From Crossaster papposus (taxonomy: Eukaryota > Echinodermata > Asteroidea > Velatida > Solasteridae): a stretch of DNA of 64,000 bases. The stretch's first letter is position 1. Every line of letters starts with the position of its first letter. This document shows, in pieces, positions 25,812 to 37,496 of this stretch. The stretch is from contig JBAIAA010000244.1 in NCBI GenBank assembly GCA_037893245.1, positions 124,001 to 188,000 on the forward strand, read 5' to 3'. The notes under the pieces are model-generated. The model saw only the letters and a list, made by a program, of their open reading frames with translations. It ran no database searches and had not been told where the DNA came from. Position numbers and translations under genes: made by a program.

Positions 25812-26829
25812 CTTGAAGTAATTGGTGACAGTAGATTGCGATCTGCAGTGAAAGTGCCGTACAAGGGGGGATGACAGCACTAGTTATAGCGTTCCGGTGG
25901 ATTGGCCGAAGCACGCCAAGTAGCCAATCACGCGCGACACACTTACTGTACGGTTGAGTGCACCGCATCCATTTTTGGATTCGTGGAGACGGGGATACAT
26001 TTTTTGAACGAGGTCTGTCTGTCTGTCTGTCTGTCTTCAATCTAAGCGATGAAATCATAACAGCAAAAACCCAAAGCACCCCAAAACCTTACCTGCTTTC
26101 TCAGACGATTTCTGTTATCCCGACGGAGCGTCCCTGTTGCCTACCGATTGACCTGCCTCCACGCCGGTCGCAGATCGTCCGTCATATACCAAATTGAAAA
26201 CTGTCACGGATTTGTCTGCACGGAGATATGAAAAACACATATATTAAACATACATCAAACAAGAAAGCACTACTTCTGGCAATGGAGACTGAATGAACAA
26301 AGGCCACTGCGCGCACAGGTGCTGAATAACAAAAGGCTGTTCCGCCATTGCAAATTCTTACGTGACTTACTTAGGCTAAATTAACAATGACCCCCATTTG
26401 TCAATTTCGTTGTTGGCGGGCACGCGTATAATTGTTTTGGTAAAAGCTATTTGTTGGTTTTAAAAATTCGATCGCTAAATTTGGGAGTCGCACTGTCAGC
26501 CCTGCTATGGTATATATCATGGTAATTAAATGATGGAAATACATACTTTTGGTATCATTGCAAAGCTAACGAATCGCTCTTTACTACGGTGTAAAACAAT
26601 AGAACTCCAAATACTACAGAAATACTTGTCCCCGTCATGCCTTTTCAAGTCCCATATTTGTTTTCAAAGGCGACGAGAACAGAATGTTAATGTTGATCTT
26701 CATTTCTCCTTTTAAGGCGAGGGGGAATGTAAAGACGGGAACACTACCCGAACGATTTTACCACCTGCAAATAGTGACTAAATTAGTAACACAGATCGGA
26801 CAGTCACATTTCTTTTTTTAAATTGTGTT
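25812..26829. other. H2A-H2B intergenic spacer, copy A
   Basis: About 1 kb with no gene, closely matching 55,323-56,323. It contains the H2A promoter side (CCAAT-like GATTGGCCG and AGCCAATCAC) and a (GTCT)n microsatellite near 26,013-26,037. No ORF here is shared in frame with the sister spacer. Confidence 0.8.
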
Positions 26830-26845
26830 GGCTCTGAAAAGAGCC
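26830..26845 (-). terminator. Histone 3' stem-loop of H2B copy A
   Basis: The minus strand reads GGCTCTTTTCAGAGCC, the canonical six-base-pair stem with a four-base loop, 40 nt past the H2B stop. Confidence 0.95.
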
Positions 26846-26885
26846 GTTTGGTTATGTTTTTCGTTTTGTTTTTTCCTCGGTCACC

Positions 26886-27254
26886 CTATTTTGAAGTCGT
26901 ATACTTGGTGACGGCCTTGGTTCCTTCGCTGACTGCATGCTTGGCAAGCTCTCCCGGGAGGATTAGGCGTACTGCAGTCTGCACTTCACGACTTGAGATG
27001 GTCGCCTTCTTGTTGTAGTGGGCAAGGCGAGAAGATTCGCCGGCGATTCGCTTAAACACGTCGTTGACAAAGCTGTTCATGATGCTCATTGCCTTGCTGG
27101 AGATTCCTGTGTCGGGGTGCACCTGTTTCATGACTTTGTAGATGTAGATGCCGTAGCTCTCCTTGCGACGGCGGCGCCTCTTCTTGTTCGTGCTGACCGG
27201 AGCCTTGGTGTTGCCGGCCTTCTTCTGGCCTTTTCCGCTACCTTTAGGAGCCAT
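26886..27254 (-). CDS. Histone H2B, copy A
   Basis: Core histone, 122 codons, intronless. It has a basic tail ([20 protein letters not shown]), the fold [20 protein letters not shown], and the conserved C-terminal helix [20 protein letters not shown]. The start is the first ATG ([10 protein letters not shown]). Val-Phe-Lys-Arg-Ile replaces the usual Phe-Glu-Arg-Ile of copies B and C. A TATA-like CATAAAAG lies ~65 bp upstream. It is the best-preserved histone gene of this unit. Confidence 0.95.
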   Translation of the reverse strand: MAPKGSGKGQKKAGNTKAPVSTNKKRRRRRKESYGIYIYKVMKQVHPDTGISSKAMSIMNSFVNDVFKRIAGESSRLAHYNKKATISSREVQTAVRLILPGELAKHAVSEGTKAVTKYTTSK

Positions 27255-27926
27255 GATTAGAGAAGATGAGTGTATGTGATCGTGCGATCGAATGGAAGGT
27301 CAAGCATGCCGGGACGACTTTTATGGCACCCACTAGGATTCTGGGCTTACACGCATTGTCCACACAATCACCCAAGCGCGAAGAATTCTGTACGCGTGCA
27401 AATTGACATGCATTCGCGCTTGCCACACGCACAGAGGGCAAAAGCTATCCCTCCGAATGAAAACCAAGAAACAAACAATTACAAATAATAATTTAGAATA
27501 TCCACCTTTTTATTATATTCGGTAAAGTTTAACAATCCGGTGTGGTTTCACTCATTATTTGTTTTGCCCCAAACGCCGTGTAAACTTGCGTGTCATCCAA
27601 TGTAACGAAGAGTTCCCGTTTTCGAAAATATGACACAAAATGACTGCATAAACAATATTGTGTACATGGCCAGGCAATTACTCTTCTTCTTTTTAATCGA
27701 ATTAAAAGGAAAATAAATATTTTTTTTGTTGGGGGGACAACAAAAAATAAGAGACAGAAAAGCAAACAAACAAAATGGATAGAGACTAATCTGAATAATT
27801 TTATTAATCCGTTCTCCGGAACTCTGGCCAGTTAAAATTCGTATTTACCTATAGTAACCAAACTTAACTTTCCCAAACTCTACAGAAAAGGCGATTGGAA
27901 TTAATCTCTCTTTGAAAAAAAGTATT
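27255..27926. other. H2B-H3 intergenic spacer, copy A
   Basis: About 670 bp with the H2B promoter on the left and AT-rich sequence further right. It matches 47,264-47,747 (shortened) and 56,753-57,445. No gene seen. Confidence 0.8.
27318..27325 (-). promoter_or_regulatory. TATA-like element of H2B copy A
   Basis: The minus strand reads CATAAAAG about 65 bp before the H2B ATG. It is kept in copy C (56,817-56,824) and altered to CATACAAG in copy B (47,327-47,334). Confidence 0.6.
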
Positions 27927-27942
27927 GGCCCTGAAAAGGGCC
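27927..27942 (-). terminator. Histone 3' stem-loop of H3 remnant, copy A
   Basis: The minus strand reads GGCCCTTTTCAGGGCC, a perfect hairpin 3' of the H3 remnant and the same as at 57,446-57,461. Confidence 0.9.
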
Positions 27943-27973
27943 GTTCGGTTTGTTTTGCGCACGCAGCTGTGAC

Positions 27974-28188
<215 letters not shown>

Positions 28189-29764
28189 CAGTGGCGGATC
28201 CAGGGGGGGGGGGCGCACCCGGCGCGCGTCCCCCCTAAAAAAATCCTCGAGAAGATTTTTTTTTTTTTTTATTTATTTATTTTTTTTTTCCCGCCTGAGC
28301 CGTTGAGTTAATGTTGACACAAGCCCCATCAGTCCCACAATCAAAAGAAGCACCGCGATGCGGATGGTTTGTATTGTATTTTTTGCTCCTCAAAATCGAT
28401 CGCGTATCTAGGCACGGCAAACTCTACTATTAGTTACGGACCGAGTGCGCTGTCCAGGGCTATAATGATTTGCGACGACATTGTGGTGATTTCTCCACGT
28501 TAGAGCGGCAACGCGCTTTGAATGTTGTGCGGCGAAAACAAACATCTCTTTGATGATGAAGAAACATTTCCGGTCGGCAGATGTGTAGTTACATTGTGTT
28601 TTGTCGTTCTGCGTGGGTAAATTTCCCACGAGGATCCTTCGGTCGTAGATAGCTACTGTGTGAAGACAGATAATTGATTTACGGTTTAATTGGCCATGTT
28701 CTCATACGGATTTACCGGTTGCTGCCTTGAGGACTGGAGGATTTTTGGCTCGCTGATATAACTTTTCTCGCTTTTTCGCTTTTCTGTTCTGAAGTTTTTC
28801 GAATACTGGAATAACTACTTATTTTACTTTTTGGATGTACACGCTACAAGGCAGACCACGGCGTGCCTTTCAAACTTCCAGGAGCCAGTGACACATAAAA
28901 AGCAAATAGGCCCACATACGGCTTTCCTCAACTTACCCAGTTAAGTTCATATCATCAAAGATTGACGATGAAACGACAACGCCCTATAGAAACATATTTT
29001 TCACCAAAAAGACAAACAGGCCAAGAGGAGCGAAGGTATAGTTCATCTTTATTATTTCGGGAAAACCCGGGCACAGTTGATCAATTTTTTTAGGTTCAAC
29101 CCTTTTCCACATAAGTTCAATTTTTTTTAATTATTATTGATAGACTACTATAGAAATTCATTATTTAGAGGTAAAGAAAACTTCACTTTTAATTAACAAA
29201 GCCTAATTAACAAAACATTAAAAGTAATACCGATAATTATAAGGAATTTTCAGCTAAAATTAATTATGTAATTACCTGTTAATTCAAGTTCCTAGAAAAA
29301 TACAAATAAAACTTGATAACATTTAAGAACATTTATAGGGATTAAAAAATGCGAGAAAATAAAAACATGAAAATTAAATTGTCACAAAGTGCGTCCCTGG
29401 GGAGCAGACATAGGGGAATTGTATCATTCCGTGTAAATGCCCTAAAACAGTAAATAGTACATTTGACGCAGCATAGCCTACTTTGCAGTGTTTTCAGCAT
29501 TGTAAAGTCAAACTTTATTTCAGGCCTCTGTTGGGTTTGTACATGATCAACTGTGCCCCGATCAACTGTGCCCCGGCATGCATGTTTATTGAAATGTTAT
29601 CCTACTCCAGCTTTTGTGTGCGATGTTTAACCCCAGCTGTGATATATTGTTAGTCACCATGCTACCCTCTAGGCCTATTTTGTTTATCTGTTAACACCAC
29701 TTTGTCAGTTCAGCAATAGTAAACGAAAATAAACTATATCTTTCATTATTCATTATTTTCCGGT

Positions 29765-31585
29765 GTGCCCTTGGGCAAGGCACTCTCTCACATTGCCTCG
29801 CCCCACCCGAGCGTTAATTGGGGACCTGTGAGGAAGTTGAGCACAACCTGCACCCGCATTGTTGGAGAACGTACCGGTTTCTATGATCAGGGTAATGTAA
29901 AGCATTTTGAGAACGTCTACAACGTCGGAAAGCGCTTTTATAATTGTTGGTGCATTCTTTCTTGCAGACTTCTCTGTAAGGGAACGAAACACCAAGGAGA
30001 CCTTGATGATGGTGGTCGCCAGTGCATGTGTGTTGCACTTAGTTTCTTGGCATTACCAACTCCCAAAACAGCAACTGATGTTGATCGGAACCTGGAGATT
30101 GGAACCGATTTGTACAGAGAAATTTGTAATCACGGTGGTTACCTCTTGGTTAGCGAATTTCCAGCTACAGTACATATTGCTGGAAATGTGTATACAGTAG
30201 TCCCAGGGGAACCGAAAACTGGCCTAATGACACAATCAGAAGATGTTCCTGAGGCATTGTCCTTCAATCTGCGGACGGCATTACTCCAGTGCTTAGATGA
30301 ATCTTCGACATGTATTTTCACAGTGGGTGATTCTCCAGGGTATTCAGTCGGCATCAAATTCAACAAAAGTTCTGGAACATATTCAATAAGTGATTCCCAT
30401 AGCAGGAACGATAATGGGGAATCAGCATCAGATGGCAAAGCTGTTGTTTTGCAAGTGTCTTCATTAGATGCTCTTGTAAAATATGCGAATGACATGTCGC
30501 ATTCCTTGTCTTCTGCAGATCAGCCCTTTGAGTGCACGCCGCTGCAAATAAATTTAAACAGTAGTGTGCCAAGTAACGATGAAGCAGAAACTGGACTCGA
30601 AGCTGGTCCATCTGGAACTGAAAAAATAACAACAGATACAACAGATTGGAAAACGTTTCCAGCGTCATCCAGACAACCAACTGACGAGACTGACATCATG
30701 TACTTTACTCACGCAAATGCAACGGATGAACTGAAGTATAAATTGATATGCAACAGAGAGCCAGATATATCCTTCAAGTTTCCTTCAAAGCCGTACAAAG
30801 ACAAACGCAAACAATCTGGTTTTATGAACAGGTTTTGCTGCAGGGAATGGTTTCAGAGATTTGAATTCATATCCTATTCCAAAGCAGGCGATTCTCTCTA
30901 TTGTTTAGCCTGTTGTCTGTTTCCGGATTCCGCACATCGAAGACCGAAGAAATTGATCAGTGAAGGTTACCAGAATTGGAAGGACGCCTGTACCGACTTG
31001 AAATCCCATTCAAATCATGAGTACCATCTCATGTCTATGGCAAAGTTCAAGGCCTTTAAGAAAACATACGATAATCCCACAATGAGGATAGATTCTAAGC
31101 TGACTGATGCAGCCACCTCCCGCGTAAAGGTAAATCGTCAGATACTCGTTTCCATTGTGAAATCACTAGAGTATTGCGGACGACAGGGAATCGCACTGCG
31201 AGGGCACCGGGATGATGACACTGAGAAAGGCAGCAGCTTCAACAAAGGCAATTTCAAGGAGTTACTGAACTTCCGTGTGGATGCTGGCGATGATGTCCTA
31301 GAAGAGCATCTACAAAGCTGTGCCAAAAATGCTTCCTACACATCAAAAACATCACAAAACGAACTACTGCTGTGTATAAAGCAATACATACAAGACACAA
31401 TAATTTCACAAGTCAAATCTCAGGCATTTGGGCCATACTATGGCATACAATGTGACGAAGTATCAGATTCCAGTAATTGGGAACAGCTCGGGATTGTTAT
31501 CAGGTACACTGTCAGTGGCCAGCCTGTTGAGCGACTTTTAGAATTTGTGGCTTGCGAAAGTATCACCGGTCAGGCTATAATGTGA
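29765..31585 (+). pseudogene. hAT transposase, N-terminal part with protease-like domain
   Basis: 606 codons, start uncertain; the first ~65 residues resemble a common repeat and may be intronic or leader, with an acceptor-like TTTCTTGCAG at 29,956-29,965. Residues ~80-230: GRQCMCVALSFL, then DSHSRNDNGESASDG and VVLQVSSLDALVKYA. A Gln-Cys near the start and an Asp-x-His later match the catalytic layout of C76-type (herpes tegument USP-like) cysteine proteases, as found in some animal transposon proteins. Residues ~345-420 hold a TTF-type zinc finger (CREWFQRFEF, SLYCLACCLFP), then a DUF4371-like RNase-H transposase core (YYGIQCDEVSDSSNWEQLGI, with the catalytic-type Asp). A 1-bp frameshift ends it. 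Confidence 0.78.
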
Positions 31586-31628
31586 TAGCATCATCAAGGC
31601 CCTAACAAAGGCAGGTCTCGAGATAAAC

Positions 31629-32930
31629 ATGTGTCGTTCTCAGACGATGGACGGTGCAGGCAACATGTCTGGTAAATATAATGGCTGTGCAGCGAAATTT
31701 GCAGAACAATCCCCGAGAGCCTTGTACCATTATTGTAGCAGTCATGATTTAAATCTTGTATTGTGCAAAGGTTGTCAAGTAAAGGAAATCCACATCATGC
31801 TGGATACTCTTAAAAATTTGGGAATCTTTTTCAAGTATTCGCCAAAGCGCACAAGGCGCCTTGAAAGGGCTGTAGAAGAACTGAATGTCCAGAAACCAAA
31901 AGAAGCTAAAATAACAAAATCAAAATTCAAAGTTTTTTGTGAGACAAGGTGGGTAGAGAAGATCACGACACTGCAAGTGTTCGATGAAATGTATGAACCC
32001 ATATTACAATGTCTTGAAGCCATCAGCTCCTTGGAACGTAACTGGGACACCAAAGCTGTAACTGAGTCACATGGACTCATGAAAGCCATCACTGACTCAA
32101 CGTTCGTCGTTTCCTTTCAAGTCGCTCTACACCTTTTTGGATATGTCAGAGGACTTGCCACGAAGCTGCAGGGTACCGCCATGGATGTTATACGCGCCTA
32201 TGAGTTACTTGAAACTGTCAAGAAATGTGTATCCACGTCAAGGCAGGAGGACGAAGAATTTGATAGGGTCTTTGCTAAGTGTGAAGAGATGGCAGACGTA
32301 GCTAATGTAACTCTACAGCCACCCAGGCGCTGTGGGCGACAAACTCAGCGATCAAATGTTCCTGCAGACTCTCCAAGCCAGTACTTCAAGCGATCGATAT
32401 ACATTCTATTTGTTGACTCACTCTTACAACAGTTTAACTTGCGTTTCAATGGCTTGACCGAGAAAGCTGTCCGAGCAATGTTTTTACTACCCTCTTTATT
32501 AGATCGGTTGGATCCTGCGTCGGCCAATGATATCATTGAATTTTATAGAGAGGATATCCCACACCAGGGGTCATTTCAGCAGGAGCTTGCCTTGTGGAGA
32601 GAACTATGGAACAACTCCCAGTCTGACCAACCAGGGGATATCGTGTCAACATTGCAGGATGAAAGAACATGCTCTATCATATATCCCTGCATCACGAAGA
32701 TTTTGTATCTGTTGCTGTTAACGTCAGTAACATCTAGTAGTGTTGAGCGAGCAAATTCTTCTTTGAAGTTCATCAAAAACTCTTTTAGAAGCACTATGGG
32801 AGAAGATCGTTTCAATGCCCTGACTCTGATATATGTTCACAAGGATATTCCAATTGACATTGACAAAGTAATTGATATCTATGCTCGTAAACATCCAAGG
32901 AAAATGCTATTCTTGAATCCTTTGGAGTAG
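31629..32930 (+). pseudogene. hAT transposase, C-terminal part
   Basis: 433 codons, one base out of phase with the upstream ORF. The other frame reads continuously through 31,590 (IIKALTKAGLEINMC), so this is one broken gene. Shows QTMDGAGNMSGKYNG, the HCSSHDLNLVL-type helix (YHYCSSHDLNLVLCKG), and the C-terminal hAT dimerisation region ending SSVERANSSLKFIKNSFRST and RFNALTLIYVHKDI. The stop is in the expected place for the family. Confidence 0.85.
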
Positions 32931-33516
32931 TTGCCTCCGCCAACGAAGTCTGAGTGGAACCATGTGTTGTTTGGTAAATACCAAGGGGGACAATGTCTAT
33001 GTCTAATCATACCATTTTTTCCTGTGAACTTGCCTAGTGTCAAGTGATTAACCTTGGGGCATTTATCGGTGCCAGGTCAAGGCTTCTAAAATTGGTAAAA
33101 TCTGCAAAGACTGTGACATCCTTATCTTACTGATGGGCAAACTTTAAAAATATTACACTTTCATCAATTTGCACTATTAGCATCACATTTTACCCATTCT
33201 GATACTTCGTGTCAGTTTTGATCTGGTTAAAAAATGGAAGTTGGGTCGAAATTCCATTTTTTAAATGATCAATAATCCTCTAACGAGATCAAAACTGACA
33301 CAAAACCAGAAGCCTTTACCATACAAGCATCAAGAATGGTTAACATTTTATGCTAATCATAGTGCTACACCAAGTAACCGGAATTCCTGCAGTAGTTTTC
33401 TAAAATAAATTGTATCCGAGATTATGTCTGGCATTATATATTTTTGCTCCCAGGGTACACCAGAGACGTGCGTTTAAAGCAAATAAACCGTTCAGTATCT
33501 GGGGCACCTCAGCGCA
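32931..33516. other. hAT 3' non-coding region with imperfect inverted repeat
   Basis: No gene. Two arms of a long imperfect hairpin at about 33,172-33,240 and 33,254-33,366 share GTGTCAGTTTTGATCT and its complement, TTAAAAAATGGAA/TTCCATTTTTTAA, and the outer GCACTAT..TTAGCAT. It may be a nested inverted element or sub-terminal structure of the hAT. Confidence 0.6.
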
Positions 33517-33540
33517 CCCCCCCCCCCCCCCCCCCCCCCC
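33517..33540. repeat. Poly-C run near the hAT right end
   Basis: 24 consecutive C residues, ~100 bp inside the right terminus. Its length is likely unreliable in the assembly. Confidence 0.8.
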
Positions 33541-33645
33541 GGCGTTGGGGCTTCGCGCTTCCTGCGCTCCCATATCTTCTCCCAATATATTTGGTTGACA
33601 ATTTTTGGCGCCCCCTCTAACCGAAATTCCTGGATCCGCCCCTGA

Positions 33646-35862
33646 AGATAGGATACGAACAGCTTGCGTGACAGTTTGAATGTCAGCACCCCGGTTGGGA
33701 TCCATCAGACCCAGACCACCCACTTTTCTGTCCGCAAAGACATAATTGGTAGTGGCCCGGGTCGGAAGGTTGCAAACTTTCCGCACCAACTTCACCACCT
33801 CTCCCCTTAGCCCCTTCAGACTACGCTTCTGGCAATCGCCGGCGCGCAATACGTACGATGCACATGGTTCGATAAATGTACGTATTGCGTCCAGTTTTTG
33901 CCAGGGGGCAAGGAGAGATGCTTCCACCTTGCGCAGGTCTTCTGTCATCTTGACCACCAATGCTTCGAGACTCTCGCCACTTCTGTACAACCCGATAGGG
34001 ACGCCGAGGTAGCGGTAATGTTCCTCCTCAGTCAACGCTGGTATATCGCCGCCCTGAACTTTGTAGACTGAGGAAACAACCCGCTGACCCCTTCGACACT
34101 CCAGTGACAGGGTGGCACACTTCGTTGGTTTGAAGGTGAGCCGAAGCTTGGTGGCCATCGTGCTAGCCGTGTCCAAAAGCCGCTGCAGGCCCTTAGCCGA
34201 ATTGCTTAGTACCACGAGGTCGTCAGCATAGGCAAGGACCGAGATGTCGTGTCCGTGCACCTTCGGAGCGCATCGGCCGGTTCGAGCTGCCAGAGACACG
34301 GCCCGCACAACAAGCTCAAGAGTCAAGTTGAAAAGAATCGGGGAGATCGGACAACCTTGCTTGACTCCTGAGCAGATGGATACGGGCTCTGTCCTCCCTG
34401 AAGGCGTCATAAACTCCGTGCCGGCCCCAGTATAGACATCCCGGATGATGTCTATAAATCCCACCGGCGCACCAACCGAGGCCAACACAGAGAATATAGC
34501 ATTATGGGGAATGCTGCCGAAAGCATTCTGGAGATCGAGAAACGCACAGTACAGATTTTTCTGATTTCGGCGAGCATCCCCCACAACGGACGACATCAGG
34601 AAGGTGTGCTCAAAGCAACCCTCACCAGGCCTAGCACTCTTCTGGGCGTCACTGATGAGACCACCGTCCAACGCCCAACGAGTCAGGCGGTCAGACAGGA
34701 TCGCCATCAGTAACTTGTACAGACACGACTGCAGGGCAATTGGTCGGAAGTTGGCCGGACATGCCGAGTCCCCTTTCTTGTAAATCAGTACCGTCGTAGC
34801 TGATTTCCAAGAGCTGGGGACACGCCCATCACGCAGACACCGGTTGAATATCGCCACGGAAACTCTAAAGGCACCGTCCGCACATCTGATGTGGCGATAT
34901 TCTAGCCGGTCTTTCCCAGGTGCGGAGTTTGACATCCGACCTAGGCGGAGAGAGATCTCCTTCTGCGTAATGGGGCGCAACAAATCCGGGCCAGACTCCC
35001 GGGCGCGGTCCGAGTTCGGGAACAGGAGTCCCGAGTCAACAGTAACACTATCTTGATCGACCGCCCTTTCCGAGTGAACTTCAGTAAAGTAGTCCACTAG
35101 TGTTTCCTCGGTGCCAGTGTATCTGACCTCAGAGCCGTCCAGGACCACACGCATCGCCCGTCTTCGACTGGTCCTGTAAAGCTTCTGAAGTCTACTGGCC
35201 TCCTGCACATCAAACTCGGGACCGCGCCAACCACGTCGCACCTCACCACCGTTTTGTCGCACCGCACCACCATTCTGTCGCACCGCACCACCATTCTGAC
35301 CCACCGCACCACCATTCTGTCGCACCGCACCACCATTCTGTCGCACCGCACCACCATTCTGTCGCACCGCACCACCATTCTGTCGCACCGCACCACCATT
35401 CTGTTGCACCGCACCACCATTCTGTCCCACCGCACAACCATTATGTCCCACCGCACAACCATTATGTCGCACCGCACCACCATTTTGTTGCGCTGGTCGG
35501 GGACCCGCCGCACGCCGGTTATTCGCGGAGCCATAAGCCATGTCAACCGCATGCTGGGCAAAACGGTCACACACAGACTCAAACTCCGCAAAGTCACCGG
35601 CGCGTGACAACGCCACCAGCCAGGGATTCTCCTCCTCCACGGGCTCTGGGGCCCGCGGTCTCGGTGAACCCTGGCTAGGCAGCGTGGGTTCCCTCGGGAC
35701 GTCGGCCCGGCCTGCTCCCTCATCTGTGACATTAATCGGGCGCCGCACTTCAGTCACAGAATTTTGGTCACATCCCCGGCGCGTACCCTCATCTGTGTTA
35801 CGGGGACCCCGAGGGGTCCCCGAGCATGCATCCACAGAGTGTTGGATCGCCAGGACACCTCC
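33646..35862 (-). pseudogene. Utopia-like element copy 2: RT region, 3'-truncated by hAT
   Basis: Open from the TIR-element boundary through the RT. It contains the DACSGTPRG..NTDEG repeat motif, a linker (NPWLVALSRAGDFAEFESVC), about a dozen NGGAVRQ repeats, then FDVQEASRLQKLYRTSRRR and RT motifs FLDLQNAFGSIPH, GVKQGCPISPIL and AYADDLVVL. It has no stop or frameshift in this part, unlike copy 1. The coding sequence runs out at VTQAVRILSS where the hAT begins, so the thumb, zinc knuckle and nuclease are absent. Confidence 0.88.
35250..35495 (-). repeat. 21-bp coding minisatellite in the Utopia ORF
   Basis: About twelve head-to-tail 21-bp units (plus strand GTCGCACCGCACCACCATTCT) encode the heptad N-G-G-A-V-R/G-Q. 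The unit length preserves frame. Related arrays lie at 23,920-24,024 (copy 1) and, more diverged (NGGAAR-), at 40,355-40,475 and 40,800-40,980. Confidence 0.92.
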
Positions 35863-36599
35863 TAGTCAGGTAGCTTAGGGATGGAATCGTGACCGACTGG
35901 CCCAAAGCACCAAATTTGGTAGGTACCTTCTATAGGCCCCAGAAATAAATTTTAGAAGGGGTGACACCAAAAAATATTTTTGGAAGGTACCTAATTTGCA
36001 TAATTTCAAAATGGCTGCAAAATCCTATTCTTAAGCACTAATTTCGGTACATTTTTATCATTTAAAAGCAAAAGTCATTTTGAAATATTTACTTCGGTGG
36101 TTTTGTTTACATATTCTGCACTTAAACAACATTAATTAGCTGATGATGTGCCTAGGTAATTATGTTTAGTCAGAAATCCAAGATGGCCACGATAATAATA
36201 AATTAAGTATCGTGTTTATTGGGAAGCAGCGTAATCATACATGTCACTCACCGTTTTTAAAATTTTTAGAACGATTCTCGGTCACCTGGGAAGGACATTA
36301 ACGTGAAGGACGTGTAATACTGGGTTTTGTGGATTTTTTAAAATTGTTTCTGTGGGGCTATTAGTTTTTTTTATTCTAATGGAGTGCTTTTGCAAGAAGG
36401 TATAGCTCAGAGAAACCGGTGTATGCAGGCATACTTCAAGGAATGATCAGTAATTTTGTGTGTGTTTTTTTGATCAATCTAAAGTTAGCTGCAGTAAATC
36501 AGAACTCATTCTATGTGGGACGGGGACGGTGTTTATGGGAGTTGTCACAAGTCAGAACTTTTTCTCATCGTTTTCGTTATTTTTTGTGGAGATGCTGAA

Positions 36600-37135
36600 G
36601 CAGTTCTGCTGCGTGAAGTATCATTGGATTGTAGGTGTGTGGCTGGTCTGCAGAGATAGATCTGTATAATTTATGATGTGCTGGTATGCCAGCAGTGTGG
36701 TTGCGTAACTATCCCGCCCAGAGCGTAATTATTAATTTAAGTTTTTTTTTGCTAGTGATATACGCTTCATGGGAGGTCAGTTCAGGCCACATTTTTTTCG
36801 CGAGATTACAGTCTGTAGGAATGGGGGGGGGGGGGGGGGGGGGGGTTTCTTGTACAAGTTTCAAAAGAACCCCCTCCGTGCTTTTCGTTATTTATTTGAG
36901 ACGCGGAAAAGGGTCTGCTGACAAGTATCATATGGATTGTATTTGTGACTGGTCTATACAGAGATAGATCTGTAATTGTACGTTAACTAGTGGGTATGCT
37001 AGAAAGTGGTGGTTTGACTGGTCTCTCCAGAGCGTAGTTCTTAACTTTTTTTTTTCTTTTTTTGTGTAAGATACGCATCTGGGGGTAAGTTCTAGCCACA
37101 TTATCTCTGCTAGATGATAGTCCGTGGTTGGAGTT
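36600..37135. repeat. Diverged ~300-bp tandem duplication
   Basis: 36,610-36,805 and 36,915-37,130 share, in the same order, AGAGATAGATCTGTA, CCAGAGCGTA, ATACGC and CACAT. A 23-base G run (36,823-36,845) lies between them. It lies inside the TIR-bounded element, downstream of the RT gene. Confidence 0.65.
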
Positions 37136-37496
37136 CGTGGACGGGCAAATACATCAAACGTCTGCAGGCCAATTGGGTTAGACATTCCCTAAAATCGGGA
37201 GTTTCAAACCCTGTTTCAAGTTTTGGCGACGCGATGACTGGTTTGTGTATTGCAACAGTGGTCCCTTTGTTTTTCGTTCACACAGTGATTGATTATTACC
37301 GGTGATAATATGCCGTCCCCTCTTTTTTCCCCTTTTTTGGAAGGGGAGCAGGGCATATTTTCTGTGCTATATCATGCACTTCATCAGTCATCTTCTTATC
37401 ATTTTCCCTTCCTTGTTTTTATTTGTGTGTCGGTTTATATGACGCGTGGCAAGGACAAGAGGGGGGGGGGGGGGGGTTTGACTTATTTATTTTGTT

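Larger units (their letters stand above)
28189..33645 (+). mobile_element. hAT-superfamily DNA transposon (Zaphod/ZMYM-like)
   Basis: Bounded by CAGTGGCGGATCCAGG at the left and its near-complement CCTGGATCCGCCCCTG at the right, which are hAT-type ends. It encodes a hAT transposase on the plus strand, opposite to the histone/U2 genes. The left flank is H3 upstream DNA (ACGAGTAC) and the right flank is Utopia RT (AAGATAGG), so the two ends do not share an 8-bp target duplication and the copy is probably a recombinant of two insertions. Poly-G/C runs sit just inside both ends. Non-coding DNA fills 28,250-29,760. Confidence 0.82.

Noticed and set aside
26013..26037. (GTCT)n tract as a regulatory element
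   Set aside because: Ordinary microsatellite in a spacer; only its presence in the sister unit makes it notable.
27018..27260. Plus-strand ORF opposite H2B (repeated at 47,027 and 56,516)
   Set aside because: Mirror of a conserved histone gene; its conservation is explained by H2B.
29546..29575. GATCAACTGTGCCCC twice in tandem
   Set aside because: A two-copy 15-bp repeat in the hAT non-coding DNA; too little to interpret, although a complementary copy is at ~29,070.
29765..29830. A SINE or tRNA-derived head near CCTTGGGCAAGGCACT
   Set aside because: It resembles a common animal repeat, but I could not find A and B boxes or an end, so I do not call it.
35243..35607. Long repetitive ORFs (THRTTILS and ATEWWCG types) on other frames of the Utopia repeat
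   Set aside because: Shadow translations of the 21-bp coding minisatellite; the true frame is the minus-strand ORF that continues into the RT.
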